From Clostridiales bacterium (GTDB lineage: Bacteria > Bacillota > Clostridia > Christensenellales > Pumilibacteraceae), in assembly GCA_014799665.1 (NCBI GenBank), contig JAAVHP010000004.1:186001-250000 (forward strand): a DNA stretch of 64,000 nt, given 5' to 3'. Below are positions 7,303 to 15,978 of the stretch, piece after piece. Made by a program: the position numbers and the translations under genes. The notes under the pieces were generated by a model. It ran no database searches. It was given only the letters and a program-made list of their open reading frames with translations, and had not been told where the DNA came from. Every line of letters starts with the position of its first letter. Position 1 is the first letter of the stretch.

Positions 7303-7331
7303 TTGACAAAACGGGCGTGATGATATATAAT
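7303..7331 (+). promoter_or_regulatory. Promoter of the L-serine dehydratase gene
   Basis: TTGACA (7303-7308), 17 bp, TATAAT (7326-7331): a full consensus sigma-A promoter, back to back with the minus-strand promoter at 7267-7295. Confidence 0.85.
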
Positions 7332-7386
7332 GTTTTAGGAAAAAATCGGCGGGGACGCCGTGACTTCCGTCGAGGATAGAGGCTCA

Positions 7387-8601
7387 ATGCAATCGCTACG
7401 CGAGATTTACAAGATAGGGCGCGGACCGTCGAGTTCGCACACCATGGGTCCCGAGAAGGCTATTAAAGTCATTCTCGAACGCTACCCTCGTGCCGACGCG
7501 CTCGAAGTAACGTTATACGGCTCGCTGGCGGCGACGGGCAAGGGGCACTGCACCGACGTGGTCATAACGGAAACCGCTTCGCCCGTGCCGTGCACCGTTA
7601 AGTTTGACGCGGATACGGCTTGCCCCGTCCACCCGAACACTATGGATATTGCGGTGTTCGAGAGGAAGAAGCGCGTGGCGGTAAAGCGCGTTTACAGCGT
7701 GGGCGGCGGCACTGTGGAGTTCGACGGCGAGGAGAAGTCGCTCTATCCGTCGGTGTACCCGTTACATAGCTTTAAAGAGATTGCGGAGTATTGCGCTTCG
7801 CGCGGTATGCGGCTTTGGCAGTACGTAGAGGAGTGCGAGGGCGCGGAAATATTCGATTATCTCGGCGGCGTGTGGCTACGCATGAAGGAGACGATATGCG
7901 AGGGCATGAACGCCGAGGGCGTGCTCCCGGGCGCGCTCGGCACGCGGCGGCGCGCGCGGAGTTTGTTCAAGCCCAAGCAGCACGACGAAGAACCTCAGGT
8001 GCGCGAGAACAGGCTGGTGTGCGCGTACGCGTTTGCCACGAGCGAGCAGAACGCGGCGGGCGGCGTGATCGTCACCGCGCCAACCTGCGGAGCGTGCGGG
8101 GTCGTTCCTGCGGTGCTTAGGTATATGCAGGAAAAGCGCGGCTATACCGATTCTCAAATAGTGCGTGCGCTCGCGGTCGGCGGCTTGGTCGGCAACCTTA
8201 TAAAAAAGAACGCGTCGATAAGCGGCGCGGAATGCGGTTGTCAGGCGGAGATCGGTTCGGCGTGCTCTATGGCGGCTGCGGCGCTCGCCGAGCTGTTCGA
8301 AATGGAACTCGATCAAATCGAGTACGCTGCGGAAGTGGCTATGGAGCACCACTTGGGGCTGACCTGCGACCCGATAGCGGGGCTGGTGCAGATCCCGTGC
8401 ATAGAGCGCAACGCCGTTGCGGCAATGCGCGCGATAAACGCCGCGTCGCTTGCGACCTTCCTCGCCGACAGTCGAAAGATAAGCTTCGACACCGTCGTCG
8501 AAACAATGTATAATACGGGCAAGGACCTTTTGGGCGGCTATCGCGAAACCTCGTCCGGCGGTCTTGCCAAGTATTATAAAATATCGGATAATAAGCAATA
8601 A
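7387..8601 (+). CDS. L-serine ammonia-lyase (serine dehydratase), single chain
   Basis: 404 residues. Deaminates L-serine to pyruvate and ammonia using a [4Fe-4S] cluster. It opens with the family signature SLREIYKIGRGPSSSHTMGPEKA (beta part), and the alpha part has TAPTCGACGVVPAVLRY and GAECGCQAEIGSACSMAAAAL, holding conserved cysteines, then GLTCDPIAGLVQIPCIERNA. I chose the ATG at 7387 (AGAGG upstream) because homologues start at this point; a GTG at 7360 would add nine residues. Beta and alpha parts are joined in one chain, as in gamma-proteobacterial SdaA. It has its own promoter and terminator. Confidence 0.93.
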   Translation: MQSLREIYKIGRGPSSSHTMGPEKAIKVILERYPRADALEVTLYGSLAATGKGHCTDVVITETASPVPCTVKFDADTACPVHPNTMDIAVFERKKRVAVKRVYSVGGGTVEFDGEEKSLYPSVYPLHSFKEIAEYCASRGMRLWQYVEECEGAEIFDYLGGVWLRMKETICEGMNAEGVLPGALGTRRRARSLFKPKQHDEEPQVRENRLVCAYAFATSEQNAAGGVIVTAPTCGACGVVPAVLRYMQEKRGYTDSQIVRALAVGGLVGNLIKKNASISGAECGCQAEIGSACSMAAAALAELFEMELDQIEYAAEVAMEHHLGLTCDPIAGLVQIPCIERNAVAAMRAINAASLATFLADSRKISFDTVVETMYNTGKDLLGGYRETSSGGLAKYYKISDNKQ

Positions 8602-8606
8602 AATGT

Positions 8607-8659
8607 AAAAAGCGCAACGGGATTAAGAAATTTATCGCTCTTAATTCGCAACGCTTTTT
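8607..8659 (+). terminator. Terminator after the serine dehydratase gene
   Basis: AAAAAGCG (8607-8614) pairs with CGCTTTTT (8652-8659), with an inner ATTAAG/CTTAAT stem. It ends in a T-run immediately before the ribosome binding site of the next gene, so it may act as an attenuator for that lipoprotein. Confidence 0.6.
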
Positions 8660-8674
8660 ATAGGAGGTTTGAGT

Positions 8675-10753
8675 ATGAAGAAGAAATTGATTACCGCTAT
8701 CGTTACGCTCGCTATGTCGACAACCTGTGCTTTCGGTTTATCCGGATGCGCCTTGTTCGGCGGCGGCAGTGAGCACGAGCACGAATACGCTTCGGATTGG
8801 GCTTTTGACGAAACGTACCATTGGCGCCCTTGTCTCGCCGACGGCAAGTGCGACGAGCCGAAAAAGGATAAGGGCAAGCACGTTGACCCGAACAGGCTCG
8901 GGACCTGCGAGGTTTGCGGCGAGCGCGTGATCATTCCGCAGGACGCGCCCGTGGAAATCGAATATGATTATACCGACACGACGATAACCGTATACAGAGC
9001 GTACTACGACGAGGATAAAACCACCTCTGCCTATACCGAGTACCGCTTGGACGACGGCGAGTGGAAACAGCCCAACGCAAGTAAGCACGAATACCTTTAC
9101 TATACCGAGCTTGACCCCGCGTCCACGCATACGCTCTACGCGAGGTTATGCGAAAGAACGGGCTACGCGTTAGGCGAGACCTTTTCCGTTTCTATAACCT
9201 TGAAAAAATCGTTTCCCGCTTCGCCGCCCACAAGCGACGCGATCTCTTACGAAGTCACGGGCAAGACCGTAGCGTTTACTTTGAGCGACGGCGTAGAGCT
9301 TAGCGTAGACGGCGGCGAGACCTATTCCGCCGAAAGCAAGATCACGCACACTTTCCCCGTTTCGGGGAATAAGGATATTCTTATTCGATACAGCGAAACG
9401 GCTACGCATTTGGCGAGCGGGTATATCCGTATCAAGATAAAAACGACCGACTTCGCACGCGGCGACGGCACGGAGAACGATCCCTATATTATCAGTACGC
9501 TCGAACATTTCAAGGGCTTGAAAGACCTTTACGAAACGAGCGACTGTTATTTCGCGATGACCGACGATATCGAATGGGACGACGAAGTGTGGGAGCAGGG
9601 ACATCAGCTTATCAGAAACTTGCATTTCGACGGGCGCGGGCATAAGATAACGGGGCTCAAACAAAAAGAGCCGCTCTTTGATTCGGCGTACGAAGTCAAA
9701 AACCTGACGATCGAAAACGCCGTGTATTCCGATCGAATAGAGAAATCGAGCATAGCCAATCCCGCGATAATCGCAGGCGATTTGAACTACGCCGAGAACG
9801 TAAACGTAAGCGGAACGATAACTGTTCTTGCGCCCGAAAAAGCTATCGAGCTCGGGCTTTCCGGTCGGTTCAGTATGGCGGTAGGCGGAATTTGCGCGCG
9901 CCTCGTGCAAAGCCGAGCCGACGACAACTACGGCATGAGCCGTTGTAATGCGGATATCACCGTTTCGCTCCCCAATATCAAGGAGAAGGCGGGCGTGCAT
10001 TTGGAGTTGAACTTGGGCGGACTTGCGGGAATAGTCGTGCCGTATAATACGAAGGACCACAACGACCTTGCTGCCGTTTCTCGGTGCAGCGCAAATCTCA
10101 ACGTTACGCAAGCATACGTTTCCGATTCCGATATAGGCGGACTTCTCGGCGGGTTTGCAAACTCGAATGACTTCGGTCCCACGGCAAATATCACAAATTG
10201 CTACACTACGGGCACGGTGAATATCAACTTCTATTCGAAGGATGATAATCTTCATTCGGGTACGCTCCGCGCCGGTGGTATCGCGCCCGAAATTACGGGT
10301 TCGATTTCCACCTGTTACTCGGCGATAGATTTCAATATCGATGCTTATGTTACCAAATCGCAAATCGGCGCTTGTTCCTCGGTGGTTTATGTAGGCGGGA
10401 TATGCACCAACGCGCACAGTAATTCTCGGCACACAGACTCCATTAATCAGCAATTATCGCGCTGTTTGTTCGCGGGTTCGATAAACGTAAAGAACCCCGT
10501 CGCTGACGACGTCGGCTCGTATAACTTGAACGCAGTGTGTGCGAACTACGCGAACTTTGACTCGACACAAGAGCTGTATTATAAATCGACCGTTGTCGAG
10601 CCCGCCGACGACGCAAAGACGGTAAGCGGCGACGGTGCGCTCGCGGTTGACGAAAGCGAAATGATGACCGCTGCTTGGCAAAAGCAAACGCTCCATTTCA
10701 GCGACGAGTATTACTGGGCTTTGGAAGACGGTAAATTGCCTACGCTTAAATAA
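8675..10753 (+). CDS. Large surface lipoprotein with GLUG-like repeats
   Basis: 692 residues. The signal peptide ends in a lipobox (LSGC near residues 23-26), so it is predicted to be lipid-anchored outside the membrane. A Cys/His-rich stretch (about 30-90, HEHEYASDWAFDETYHW...CEVCGE) of a kind common in Clostridia surface proteins follows. The middle and end have beta-helix-like repeats with GLUG motifs (GGLAGIVV, IGGLLGGFANSN, ITNCYTTGTVN), found in adhesins and IgA-protease-like passengers. No enzyme motif seen. Start: ATG at 8675 with AGGAGG seven bases upstream; an in-frame TTG at 8669 is too close to it. Confidence 0.8.
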   Translation: MKKKLITAIVTLAMSTTCAFGLSGCALFGGGSEHEHEYASDWAFDETYHWRPCLADGKCDEPKKDKGKHVDPNRLGTCEVCGERVIIPQDAPVEIEYDYTDTTITVYRAYYDEDKTTSAYTEYRLDDGEWKQPNASKHEYLYYTELDPASTHTLYARLCERTGYALGETFSVSITLKKSFPASPPTSDAISYEVTGKTVAFTLSDGVELSVDGGETYSAESKITHTFPVSGNKDILIRYSETATHLASGYIRIKIKTTDFARGDGTENDPYIISTLEHFKGLKDLYETSDCYFAMTDDIEWDDEVWEQGHQLIRNLHFDGRGHKITGLKQKEPLFDSAYEVKNLTIENAVYSDRIEKSSIANPAIIAGDLNYAENVNVSGTITVLAPEKAIELGLSGRFSMAVGGICARLVQSRADDNYGMSRCNADITVSLPNIKEKAGVHLELNLGGLAGIVVPYNTKDHNDLAAVSRCSANLNVTQAYVSDSDIGGLLGGFANSNDFGPTANITNCYTTGTVNINFYSKDDNLHSGTLRAGGIAPEITGSISTCYSAIDFNIDAYVTKSQIGACSSVVYVGGICTNAHSNSRHTDSINQQLSRCLFAGSINVKNPVADDVGSYNLNAVCANYANFDSTQELYYKSTVVEPADDAKTVSGDGALAVDESEMMTAAWQKQTLHFSDEYYWALEDGKLPTLK

Positions 10754-10839
10754 ATTAGGTGTTATACCACAGGTCAAGCCCCGGACACGCGCGTTTCACG
10801 CGCCTTGCGCCCCAAGGGGCGCGGTATTACACCTAATTT
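10752..10839 (+). other. Three-way-junction inverted-repeat element
   Basis: Outer arms of 17 bases (AAATTAGGTGTTATACC, 10752-10768; GGTATTACACCTAATTT, 10823-10839) pair with one mismatch. Between them sit two compact hairpins: GCGCG/CGCGC (10789-10793/10799-10803) and GCGCCCC/GGGGCGC (10807-10813/10816-10822). It begins at the stop codon of the lipoprotein gene. No T-run follows, so it is not an ordinary terminator. It could be a structured 3' UTR or a small palindromic repeat unit. Confidence 0.55.
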
Positions 10840-10900
10840 GTCGTCGTCGCAAATTTGCTCCCGCAAGCGGGTAAATTTACTCCTCGAATAAATAATAATT

Positions 10901-10940
10901 AAAAAGGCTTTTGAACGAAATGCTCAAAAGCCTTTTTGTT
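10901..10940. terminator. Bidirectional terminator
   Basis: AAAAAGGCTTTTGA (10901-10914) pairs perfectly with TCAAAAGCCTTTTT (10924-10937) around a nine-base loop; T-runs occur on both strands. It separates the convergent genes ending at 10753 (+) and 10953 (-). Confidence 0.9.
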
Positions 10941-10952
10941 TAAGAAATAAAA

Positions 10953-12194
10953 CTACGCCGCATTGCAGTCGTACACCCATTGCGGCACGCCCTCGATAGG
11001 CGGGCGGGCGAGCAAGTGCCAGTAGTTGATAAAGAACGATTTTTCGGCTTCGCCAACGACCGTTTTAGTCGTGCCGCGCTGTTTGAGTTTAAGAACGTAG
11101 CCGTCGTTTTTGACGAGCGTTATGCCGTCGGCGAACACCATGTTTTTATTGAAGTCGATAGCTTTCTTGTCGGCGCTTATTTGCTGCTTGTCTTTCTTGG
11201 GCGCGAGGTCGACCGACTTATCTATAACTATGGCGAAGTAGAATTGCGGTTTGCCGCCCGTGTACACAAGCTGACCGAAGCCGAGCGTATGTATTTTTAT
11301 CTTGCCGCTCTCGTGCAGTTCCTTTATGCGCAGTATTGGCATATTGAGAATGTCCGCAAGCCTTACGAGCAATATGCCCGTGAACAGATCGTCGGTCGAG
11401 AGAGTCGGGAAGCGCTCGCACGGCGTTGCGGGGTCGGGCACGGGCGTGTGCACCTTTCTCAAATCGTCCTCGGCGAACCCGAACGCGAGCGCCGCCGTGA
11501 ACTTGTTTTTGGAAAGCGTGGCGTTGCCGCCGCGGTGCGCGACTATCATGCTGTCGCCGTAGAACACCAGCGCGCCGAACCCGATATGGTTGGACATTTT
11601 GCTTTCGCCGAGCGGCGAGAGGTAACGCCCGCTCTCGTAGATCTCGCGTACCGACATATCGTCGTTGAACTTGTAGTCCATGGCGCGGTTTGTTACAAGG
11701 TCGTTATAGAACGCCGTACGCGAGGTGAAAAGGCGCACCTTGCCGTCCTCGTCCTTTTTATAATCGTCCAGCCTTATCATCATGGGGTTGGCGATAAAGC
11801 TTGCGCTGTGCGCCTGCATGATCGCCGCGAAGTTGTTTTGAAGCACCGAGTCGAGCTCGAAATGCTTTTGCGGTTCGTCCTCGACGACGTATTCGGCTTC
11901 GCCCTCGTACTCTACGGCGTCGTACCAAACGGACGTTTCGCCGCTGCCGATTTTAAGCTTCTTGCGGTAGAAGGCTTCGTCGTAAGTGAACTTGTGGCTT
12001 TTGACCTTTATCTTGTCCTCGCGCAAAAGCACTAGGCTAGTCAAAAAGTCGGCGGCAACGACGGTGAGAACGGTACCGACTGCGCTACCCAGAATTTCGA
12101 ACTTTAACCCGTCGAAGAAGAAGAACAGCAGTATGCCCAGCCCTATGACGAGTATGATTATTTTTATCCAAAGTACTTTCCAATTCTTTTTCAT
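10953..12194 (-). CDS. Hypothetical membrane-anchored protein
   Basis: 413 residues, not recognised. Two hydrophobic segments at the N-terminus (about residues 8-28 and 32-58) are followed by a soluble part of about 350 residues. That part includes HIGFGALVFYGDSMIVAHRGG and a later VYTGGKPQFYFAIVIDKS, giving a faintly Nudix-like layout, but I see no intact Nudix box. Its start overlaps the stop of the oxidoreductase gene by four bases (ATGA), so the two are co-translated and may work together. Confidence 0.7.
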   Translation of the reverse strand: MKKNWKVLWIKIIILVIGLGILLFFFFDGLKFEILGSAVGTVLTVVAADFLTSLVLLREDKIKVKSHKFTYDEAFYRKKLKIGSGETSVWYDAVEYEGEAEYVVEDEPQKHFELDSVLQNNFAAIMQAHSASFIANPMMIRLDDYKKDEDGKVRLFTSRTAFYNDLVTNRAMDYKFNDDMSVREIYESGRYLSPLGESKMSNHIGFGALVFYGDSMIVAHRGGNATLSKNKFTAALAFGFAEDDLRKVHTPVPDPATPCERFPTLSTDDLFTGILLVRLADILNMPILRIKELHESGKIKIHTLGFGQLVYTGGKPQFYFAIVIDKSVDLAPKKDKQQISADKKAIDFNKNMVFADGITLVKNDGYVLKLKQRGTTKTVVGEAEKSFFINYWHLLARPPIEGVPQWVYDCNAA

Positions 12195-13105
12195 TTCGCG
12201 TTTCCTTTGTAGAGAAGCTTGTGAAGCCGTATGGTGGTTTCTTGCGACGAAGCGAGCGTTTCCGCCGAGAGCTCGGCGAATAGGTTTTCGTAGTGCGAGG
12301 ACAGCCTGTCGCAGGTCTTGCGCTCGAATATTATCTCGCCGTTGAGCGACACCGTTTGCGCCGTGTGATTGACGAGCACCGTGCCTTTTTCGCAGTCTAT
12401 ACGCGAGGTCTTTTCGCGGCTCGGCGTGCGCCAGTCGACGGTTATCTCGGCGCGAATGCCGCTTGCGTCGAACACCTTATGCGCGTACTTGGGGAGTCGG
12501 CTCGCGCTGTCGGGGATAAGCGTTTGTTCACGAAGGACGGCGGCGGAAAGGTCTATGATCTCGTCGTAGTAGCTGAGTACGTTTATGCCGCTGTCTATCC
12601 ACGCGCCGGCTAAGCCCAACCGATCTTGGCGGATAGTGCCGTCGTCGGTCGCGGCGTAGTCGTCTAAAATTATAGTCGAGATAGCGTTTATCTTTCCGAA
12701 GCGGTCGAGATTGGCTTTTAGGAATCGCACCTCGTCGGCGGCTTCCCAGTGGAACAGACAGGCGAGGGGAGTACCGCATTCTTGCGCGTACGAAACGAGC
12801 TCCGCTATTTCTTCGAGGCTGTCGAACATGGGCTTTTCGGTGAGAACGGCAACGCCCTTCGATAGAAGAACGCGAGCGACATCGCCGCGCGCCGCTACGG
12901 GCAGGGCGAGTATCGCTATGCGCGGTTTTACGGTAAGCGCGTCGTTAAGGTCGGTAAAGAACGGAACGGAAAAACACTCGCGGGCAACGCAATTCGGGTT
13001 TTTATCGACGAGCGCGTCGAGTCGCAGGGTTTTCGATTTCCCCAATCCTTCCCTATAATGTCGGGCGATAACTCCTCCGCCCACAAGAACTGTACTTTGT
13101 TTCAT
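12191..13105 (-). CDS. Gfo/Idh/MocA-family oxidoreductase
   Basis: 304 residues. An N-terminal Rossmann fold is shown by VLVGGGVIARHYREGLGKS (about residues 6-24), the family motif VLTEKPMF (about 91-98; EKP binds the nicotinamide cofactor) and a substrate domain after about residue 120. Members oxidise or reduce sugars, inositol or related compounds with NAD(P); the substrate is not evident here. It is first in a two-gene unit with the membrane protein at 10953-12194. Confidence 0.88.
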   Translation of the reverse strand: MKQSTVLVGGGVIARHYREGLGKSKTLRLDALVDKNPNCVARECFSVPFFTDLNDALTVKPRIAILALPVAARGDVARVLLSKGVAVLTEKPMFDSLEEIAELVSYAQECGTPLACLFHWEAADEVRFLKANLDRFGKINAISTIILDDYAATDDGTIRQDRLGLAGAWIDSGINVLSYYDEIIDLSAAVLREQTLIPDSASRLPKYAHKVFDASGIRAEITVDWRTPSREKTSRIDCEKGTVLVNHTAQTVSLNGEIIFERKTCDRLSSHYENLFAELSAETLASSQETTIRLHKLLYKGNAK

Positions 13106-13200
13106 ACCGCCATTATACCATACTTATCGATAAAAGGCAAGACTACGTATTCACTTCCGTATCGGTAAGACGAAAAACGAGGCTGTGTTAATTTAGTTTG

Positions 13201-13767
13201 TTAACAACGCGCTTTCATAAATTTTTTATACCAGCTTTTAGCGTAGGCGCATAATTCTTTGGGATCGATAGGCGATAATCCCCGACAGTACTTTACGTAT
13301 TCGAAAAGCAGCCCTTCTAAAAATATGCTGATCTCCAATTCTATAAATTCCCTGTTTTTGATATGCGGGTCGTTGTCAATAAGTTCCATAAGCTTATTGA
13401 CAGTTAGGGTAGTAAGCTTTTTCGCCGAAAACAGCACGTCGTCGGACTTGCACATCATTTTATAGTTATCGTTGTTTTGCTCCATAAACGATAACAGCGC
13501 GTCGAAGAATTTCTCGTAATCGTCGGTGGCGAGAAGCTTGGCGTTCGTAAAAAATTCGTCTATTACCTCGCGCTCGAATTCTTCCACCACGGAGTATATA
13601 TCGTCAAAGTGCGCGTAAAAAGTCGCGCGGCTTATCTCCGCACGCGCCACGAGCTCGCTGACGCTTATCTTGCTTATCTCTTTTTTTTCGGCGAGAAGCG
13701 TAATGAATGTGTTTTTTATCAGTCGGCGGGTCTTGACCGACGAGTTGTTAAGATTGCGGACCTTCAT
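13201..13767 (-). CDS. TetR/AcrR-family transcriptional regulator
   Basis: 188 residues. The N-terminal TetR HTH is plain (about residues 12-58: RRLIKNTFITLLAEKKEISKISVSELVARAEISRATFYAHFDDIYSVVEEF in family terms). The C-terminal ligand-binding part resembles the TetR_C group common in Firmicutes. It is divergent from the TerB-like/membrane operon at 13927-15725. A perfect 22-bp palindrome lies 22 bases upstream of its start, so self-regulation and control of that operon are likely (inference). Confidence 0.92.
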   Translation of the reverse strand: MKVRNLNNSSVKTRRLIKNTFITLLAEKKEISKISVSELVARAEISRATFYAHFDDIYSVVEEFEREVIDEFFTNAKLLATDDYEKFFDALLSFMEQNNDNYKMMCKSDDVLFSAKKLTTLTVNKLMELIDNDPHIKNREFIELEISIFLEGLLFEYVKYCRGLSPIDPKELCAYAKSWYKKFMKARC

Positions 13768-13789
13768 TGCTTTTTGTACAATTTCGTTA

Positions 13790-13811
13790 CAGTGTAAATA
13801 TATTTACACTG
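13790..13811. promoter_or_regulatory. Perfect 22-bp palindrome, candidate TetR operator
   Basis: Half-site CAGTGTAAATA (13790-13800) is followed by its exact complement (13801-13811). It lies between the divergent TetR gene and the 13927 operon. A degenerate version (CACTGTATAAAT...TTACAGAG, about 13878-13897) overlaps the -10 of the forward operon. Confidence 0.7.
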
Positions 13812-13859
13812 CGTTAAAAATTGTGCTTTCCTTTTTCGGTTTCTTTTATTATAATCGAC

Positions 13860-13887
13860 TTGTAAGCAAATGTCAACACTGTATAAA
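13860..13887 (+). promoter_or_regulatory. Predicted promoter of the TerB-like operon
   Basis: TTGTAA (13860-13865), 16 bp, TATAAA (13882-13887), overlapped by a degenerate copy of the TetR palindrome, consistent with repression by the neighbouring TetR protein. A second TATAAT (13850-13855) without a good -35 is also present. Confidence 0.45.
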
Positions 13888-13926
13888 TCATTACAGAGTA
13901 CGTTTGATACGCAAGGAGGTAATATT

Positions 13927-14379
13927 ATGTTCGAATTCAAAAAACTATGCAACGAAGTGGAAAAGCTAAGCCCCGCGGACCGCGGCTTGCTGCTTGTCGA
14001 AAAATCGGTATCGGTAGTCAAGGGTTTGAACTCGCTGGATCTGCCGTTTAACCCCGTGAAAACGCTCGTTACTTTTATAATAGGTTCGGTCGTTTCCGAC
14101 GGATCGATCAGCGAAAAAGATTATCTTTATATTTATCCGTCGCTTGTTAAAGCGTTCGGGCATGACTTTGACTTTATGTCCGCGAAACAGGCGTTGCAAA
14201 TCGCAAAGGACATCAAGAAAGAAATCTCATCGCATACCAAGCAACTGTTGTCGGTCATTGCAACGTGCGACGAGGACCTCGCGGCGGATATTGTTTCGCT
14301 GTGCTTGCTTGTGACGTCGGTGGACGGCAAAGTATCGTTAAAGGAAAAGCGCTATATCCGTCAGCTGTGCAGAGCGTAA
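13927..14379 (+). CDS. TerB-like (tellurite-resistance fold) protein
   Basis: 150 residues, all-helical. Two acidic TerB-type motifs are visible: VVSDGSISEKDYLYI (about residues 58-72) and VDGKVSLKEKRYIRQL (about 132-147), like the metal-binding helices of TerB/DjlA-type domains. Often linked to membrane stress; the exact job is unknown. Start at the ATG preceded by AGGAGGT; an upstream in-frame extension to 13870 has no ribosome binding site. First gene of a three-gene operon divergent from the TetR regulator. Confidence 0.75.
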   Translation: MFEFKKLCNEVEKLSPADRGLLLVEKSVSVVKGLNSLDLPFNPVKTLVTFIIGSVVSDGSISEKDYLYIYPSLVKAFGHDFDFMSAKQALQIAKDIKKEISSHTKQLLSVIATCDEDLAADIVSLCLLVTSVDGKVSLKEKRYIRQLCRA

Positions 14380-14400
14380 ATCGGCAGAGGCGGAAAACTT

Positions 14401-15165
14401 ATGGAAAAAGTTTTGGACTTTGCGCTGTTCTTCTTTATTTACGCGATAGCCGGTTGGTGTGTCGAGGTTATCCACGCCGCGCTGAAACGAGGTAAATTCG
14501 AAAATCGCGGATTTCTTAACGGCTGTTGGTGCCCCATTTACGGGGTGGGCGTCGTATTGGTTTTGCTGTGCCTCACACCTATAAATATCAACGTGTTCGT
14601 GCTGTTTATAGCGTCGCTCGTGCTCACCAGCGTATTGGAGTTTGTCGTCGGGTTCGTTCTCGAAAAGCTGTTCAAAACGAAGTGGTGGGATTACTCGAAA
14701 GAGCATTTTAATATCAAGGGTTACGTTTGCGTTAAGTATTCCATACTTTGGGGCTTGGCTTGCGTTATCGTAGTCGATTTGATACATCCCATGATCGAGC
14801 AGCTCGTGAATATTACGTCCGATTTGGCGAAGTATATTATAGTCGGCGTTCTGGGCACGGCGTTCGTCGTCGACGGGGTGTTTACCGTTATCCAGCTAGT
14901 TACTTACAAAAAGAATTATGCGGCGCTTGAAAAAATCGGCGATACGTTAAAGAAACCGTCAAATGCGGTAGGCAGTAAAATCGCCGCGTCCGCTCTCGCA
15001 ATGAACGAGAAGATGCAAAAGCTAAACGAAAAAATCAAATCTTCGCGGTTGTATAAAGCCTTTCCCGAACAGTTGAGAAAAACAAAATCCGCTTTGGATA
15101 CGGATGCGTTAAATGCGAATTCGATCGAAGAAGCGGCAACAACGGACAGTGGGGTAGAACAATGA
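14401..15165 (+). CDS. Putative ABC-transporter type IV (CmpB-like) membrane protein
   Basis: 254 residues. The first about 170 residues hold at least four membrane helices and match the Firmicutes CmpB-like family: FFFIYAIAGWCVEVIHAALKRGKFENRGFLNG, GCWCPIYGVG and LEFVVGFVLEKLFKTKWWDYS. The last about 80 residues are charged and cytoplasmic, probably coiled-coil. The biochemical role of this family is not established. It lies 21 bases after the TerB-like gene and overlaps the next gene by ATGA. Confidence 0.85.
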   Translation: MEKVLDFALFFFIYAIAGWCVEVIHAALKRGKFENRGFLNGCWCPIYGVGVVLVLLCLTPININVFVLFIASLVLTSVLEFVVGFVLEKLFKTKWWDYSKEHFNIKGYVCVKYSILWGLACVIVVDLIHPMIEQLVNITSDLAKYIIVGVLGTAFVVDGVFTVIQLVTYKKNYAALEKIGDTLKKPSNAVGSKIAASALAMNEKMQKLNEKIKSSRLYKAFPEQLRKTKSALDTDALNANSIEEAATTDSGVEQ

Positions 15166-15725
15166 ATTATAAAGCGTTGAAACAGGATCTTGCCGATAAC
15201 GACGAGCGTGACGAAAATAACAGGCGGATCATTCGCTTAAACGTTACGGACGACAGTAATTTTTTATCGCCGTTTTCGGTTAAGGGCAATCCGCTTATCA
15301 GCAGCGAAACAGCGGAATTCCTAAACCTGAATATCAAGCACAACTTGAAAGACAGCGGAGTTAAATTGGAAATTTCGAGTAACGTGATCGACGAACCTGA
15401 AAAAGAGGTTTATAGATCTGCGATCAAAAATTACTATCGGGTCGAGTATAAAACCGTATGGAAAGAGCTGCGGCGTAATTTATTCGGTTCGATTATTATG
15501 CTGTTGTTTTCCGCATGCATTTTCGCATTAGCAATTATCTTGGAAGCCATGACGAATACGAGCGCGGTTATTTTAAATATGATCGACGTCTTTGCTTGGG
15601 TATTTACTTGGGAAGCTGTGGATATGTTCTTTTTACAACGTCCCAAGCTACACAAAGAACAAAAACGCAATGCCGCCGCTATCGACGCGGAAATTGTTTT
15701 CGTCCACGAAAATATCGTTGAATAG
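15162..15725 (+). CDS. Hypothetical membrane protein
   Basis: 187 residues, not recognised. A soluble N-terminal part (about 1-105) is followed by two hydrophobic segments (about 108-128 and 132-155) and a short charged tail (FFLQRPKLHKEQKRNAAAIDAEI). The start overlaps the stop of the previous gene (ATGA), so it is translationally coupled and belongs to the TetR-controlled operon. Confidence 0.75.
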   Translation: MNYKALKQDLADNDERDENNRRIIRLNVTDDSNFLSPFSVKGNPLISSETAEFLNLNIKHNLKDSGVKLEISSNVIDEPEKEVYRSAIKNYYRVEYKTVWKELRRNLFGSIIMLLFSACIFALAIILEAMTNTSAVILNMIDVFAWVFTWEAVDMFFLQRPKLHKEQKRNAAAIDAEIVFVHENIVE

Positions 15726-15823
15726 TTAAAAGAAGTTGAAATTAAGTGCTTTTCTATTTTTGCGATATATACGGAGTTTAGTTAAATCATTTTTATCGAT
15801 TTATTTTTTCGGGGGAGTTTGCA

Positions 15824-15889
15824 ATGAGGTGTGCAGAAAAATATATGCATGCGATTGCAGCAGCAAACTCAATGAATACTTTTGCATAG
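15824..15889 (+). CDS. Possible 21-residue peptide
   Basis: A short ORF (MRCAEKYMHAIAAANSMNTFA) with GGGGGAG six bases before its ATG, in the gap before the ECF sigma gene. The strong ribosome binding site is the only support. It could be a leader or signalling peptide, or chance. Confidence 0.25.
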   Translation: MRCAEKYMHAIAAANSMNTFA

Positions 15890-15939
15890 ATGTATGTTCC
15901 TTTTTGTGGAAAATTCGGTAAAACAAAGAATGGGCTTGC

Positions 15940-15978
15940 TTGACAATTAAATATCTTTTGTGATATAACAAAAGATAT
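15940..15978 (+). promoter_or_regulatory. Promoter and inverted repeat at the ECF sigma gene start
   Basis: TTGACA (15940-15945), 18 bp, TATAAC (15964-15969). ATATCTTTTG (15951-15960) and CAAAAGATAT (15969-15978) form a perfect 10-bp inverted repeat over the -10, so it may be an operator. The ATG at 15977 lies only seven bases after the -10, which implies a leaderless mRNA. Confidence 0.6.

Noticed and set aside
15736..15921. 61-codon ORF before the ECF sigma gene
   Set aside because: AT-rich, no start signal, overlaps the better-supported short frame at 15824-15889.
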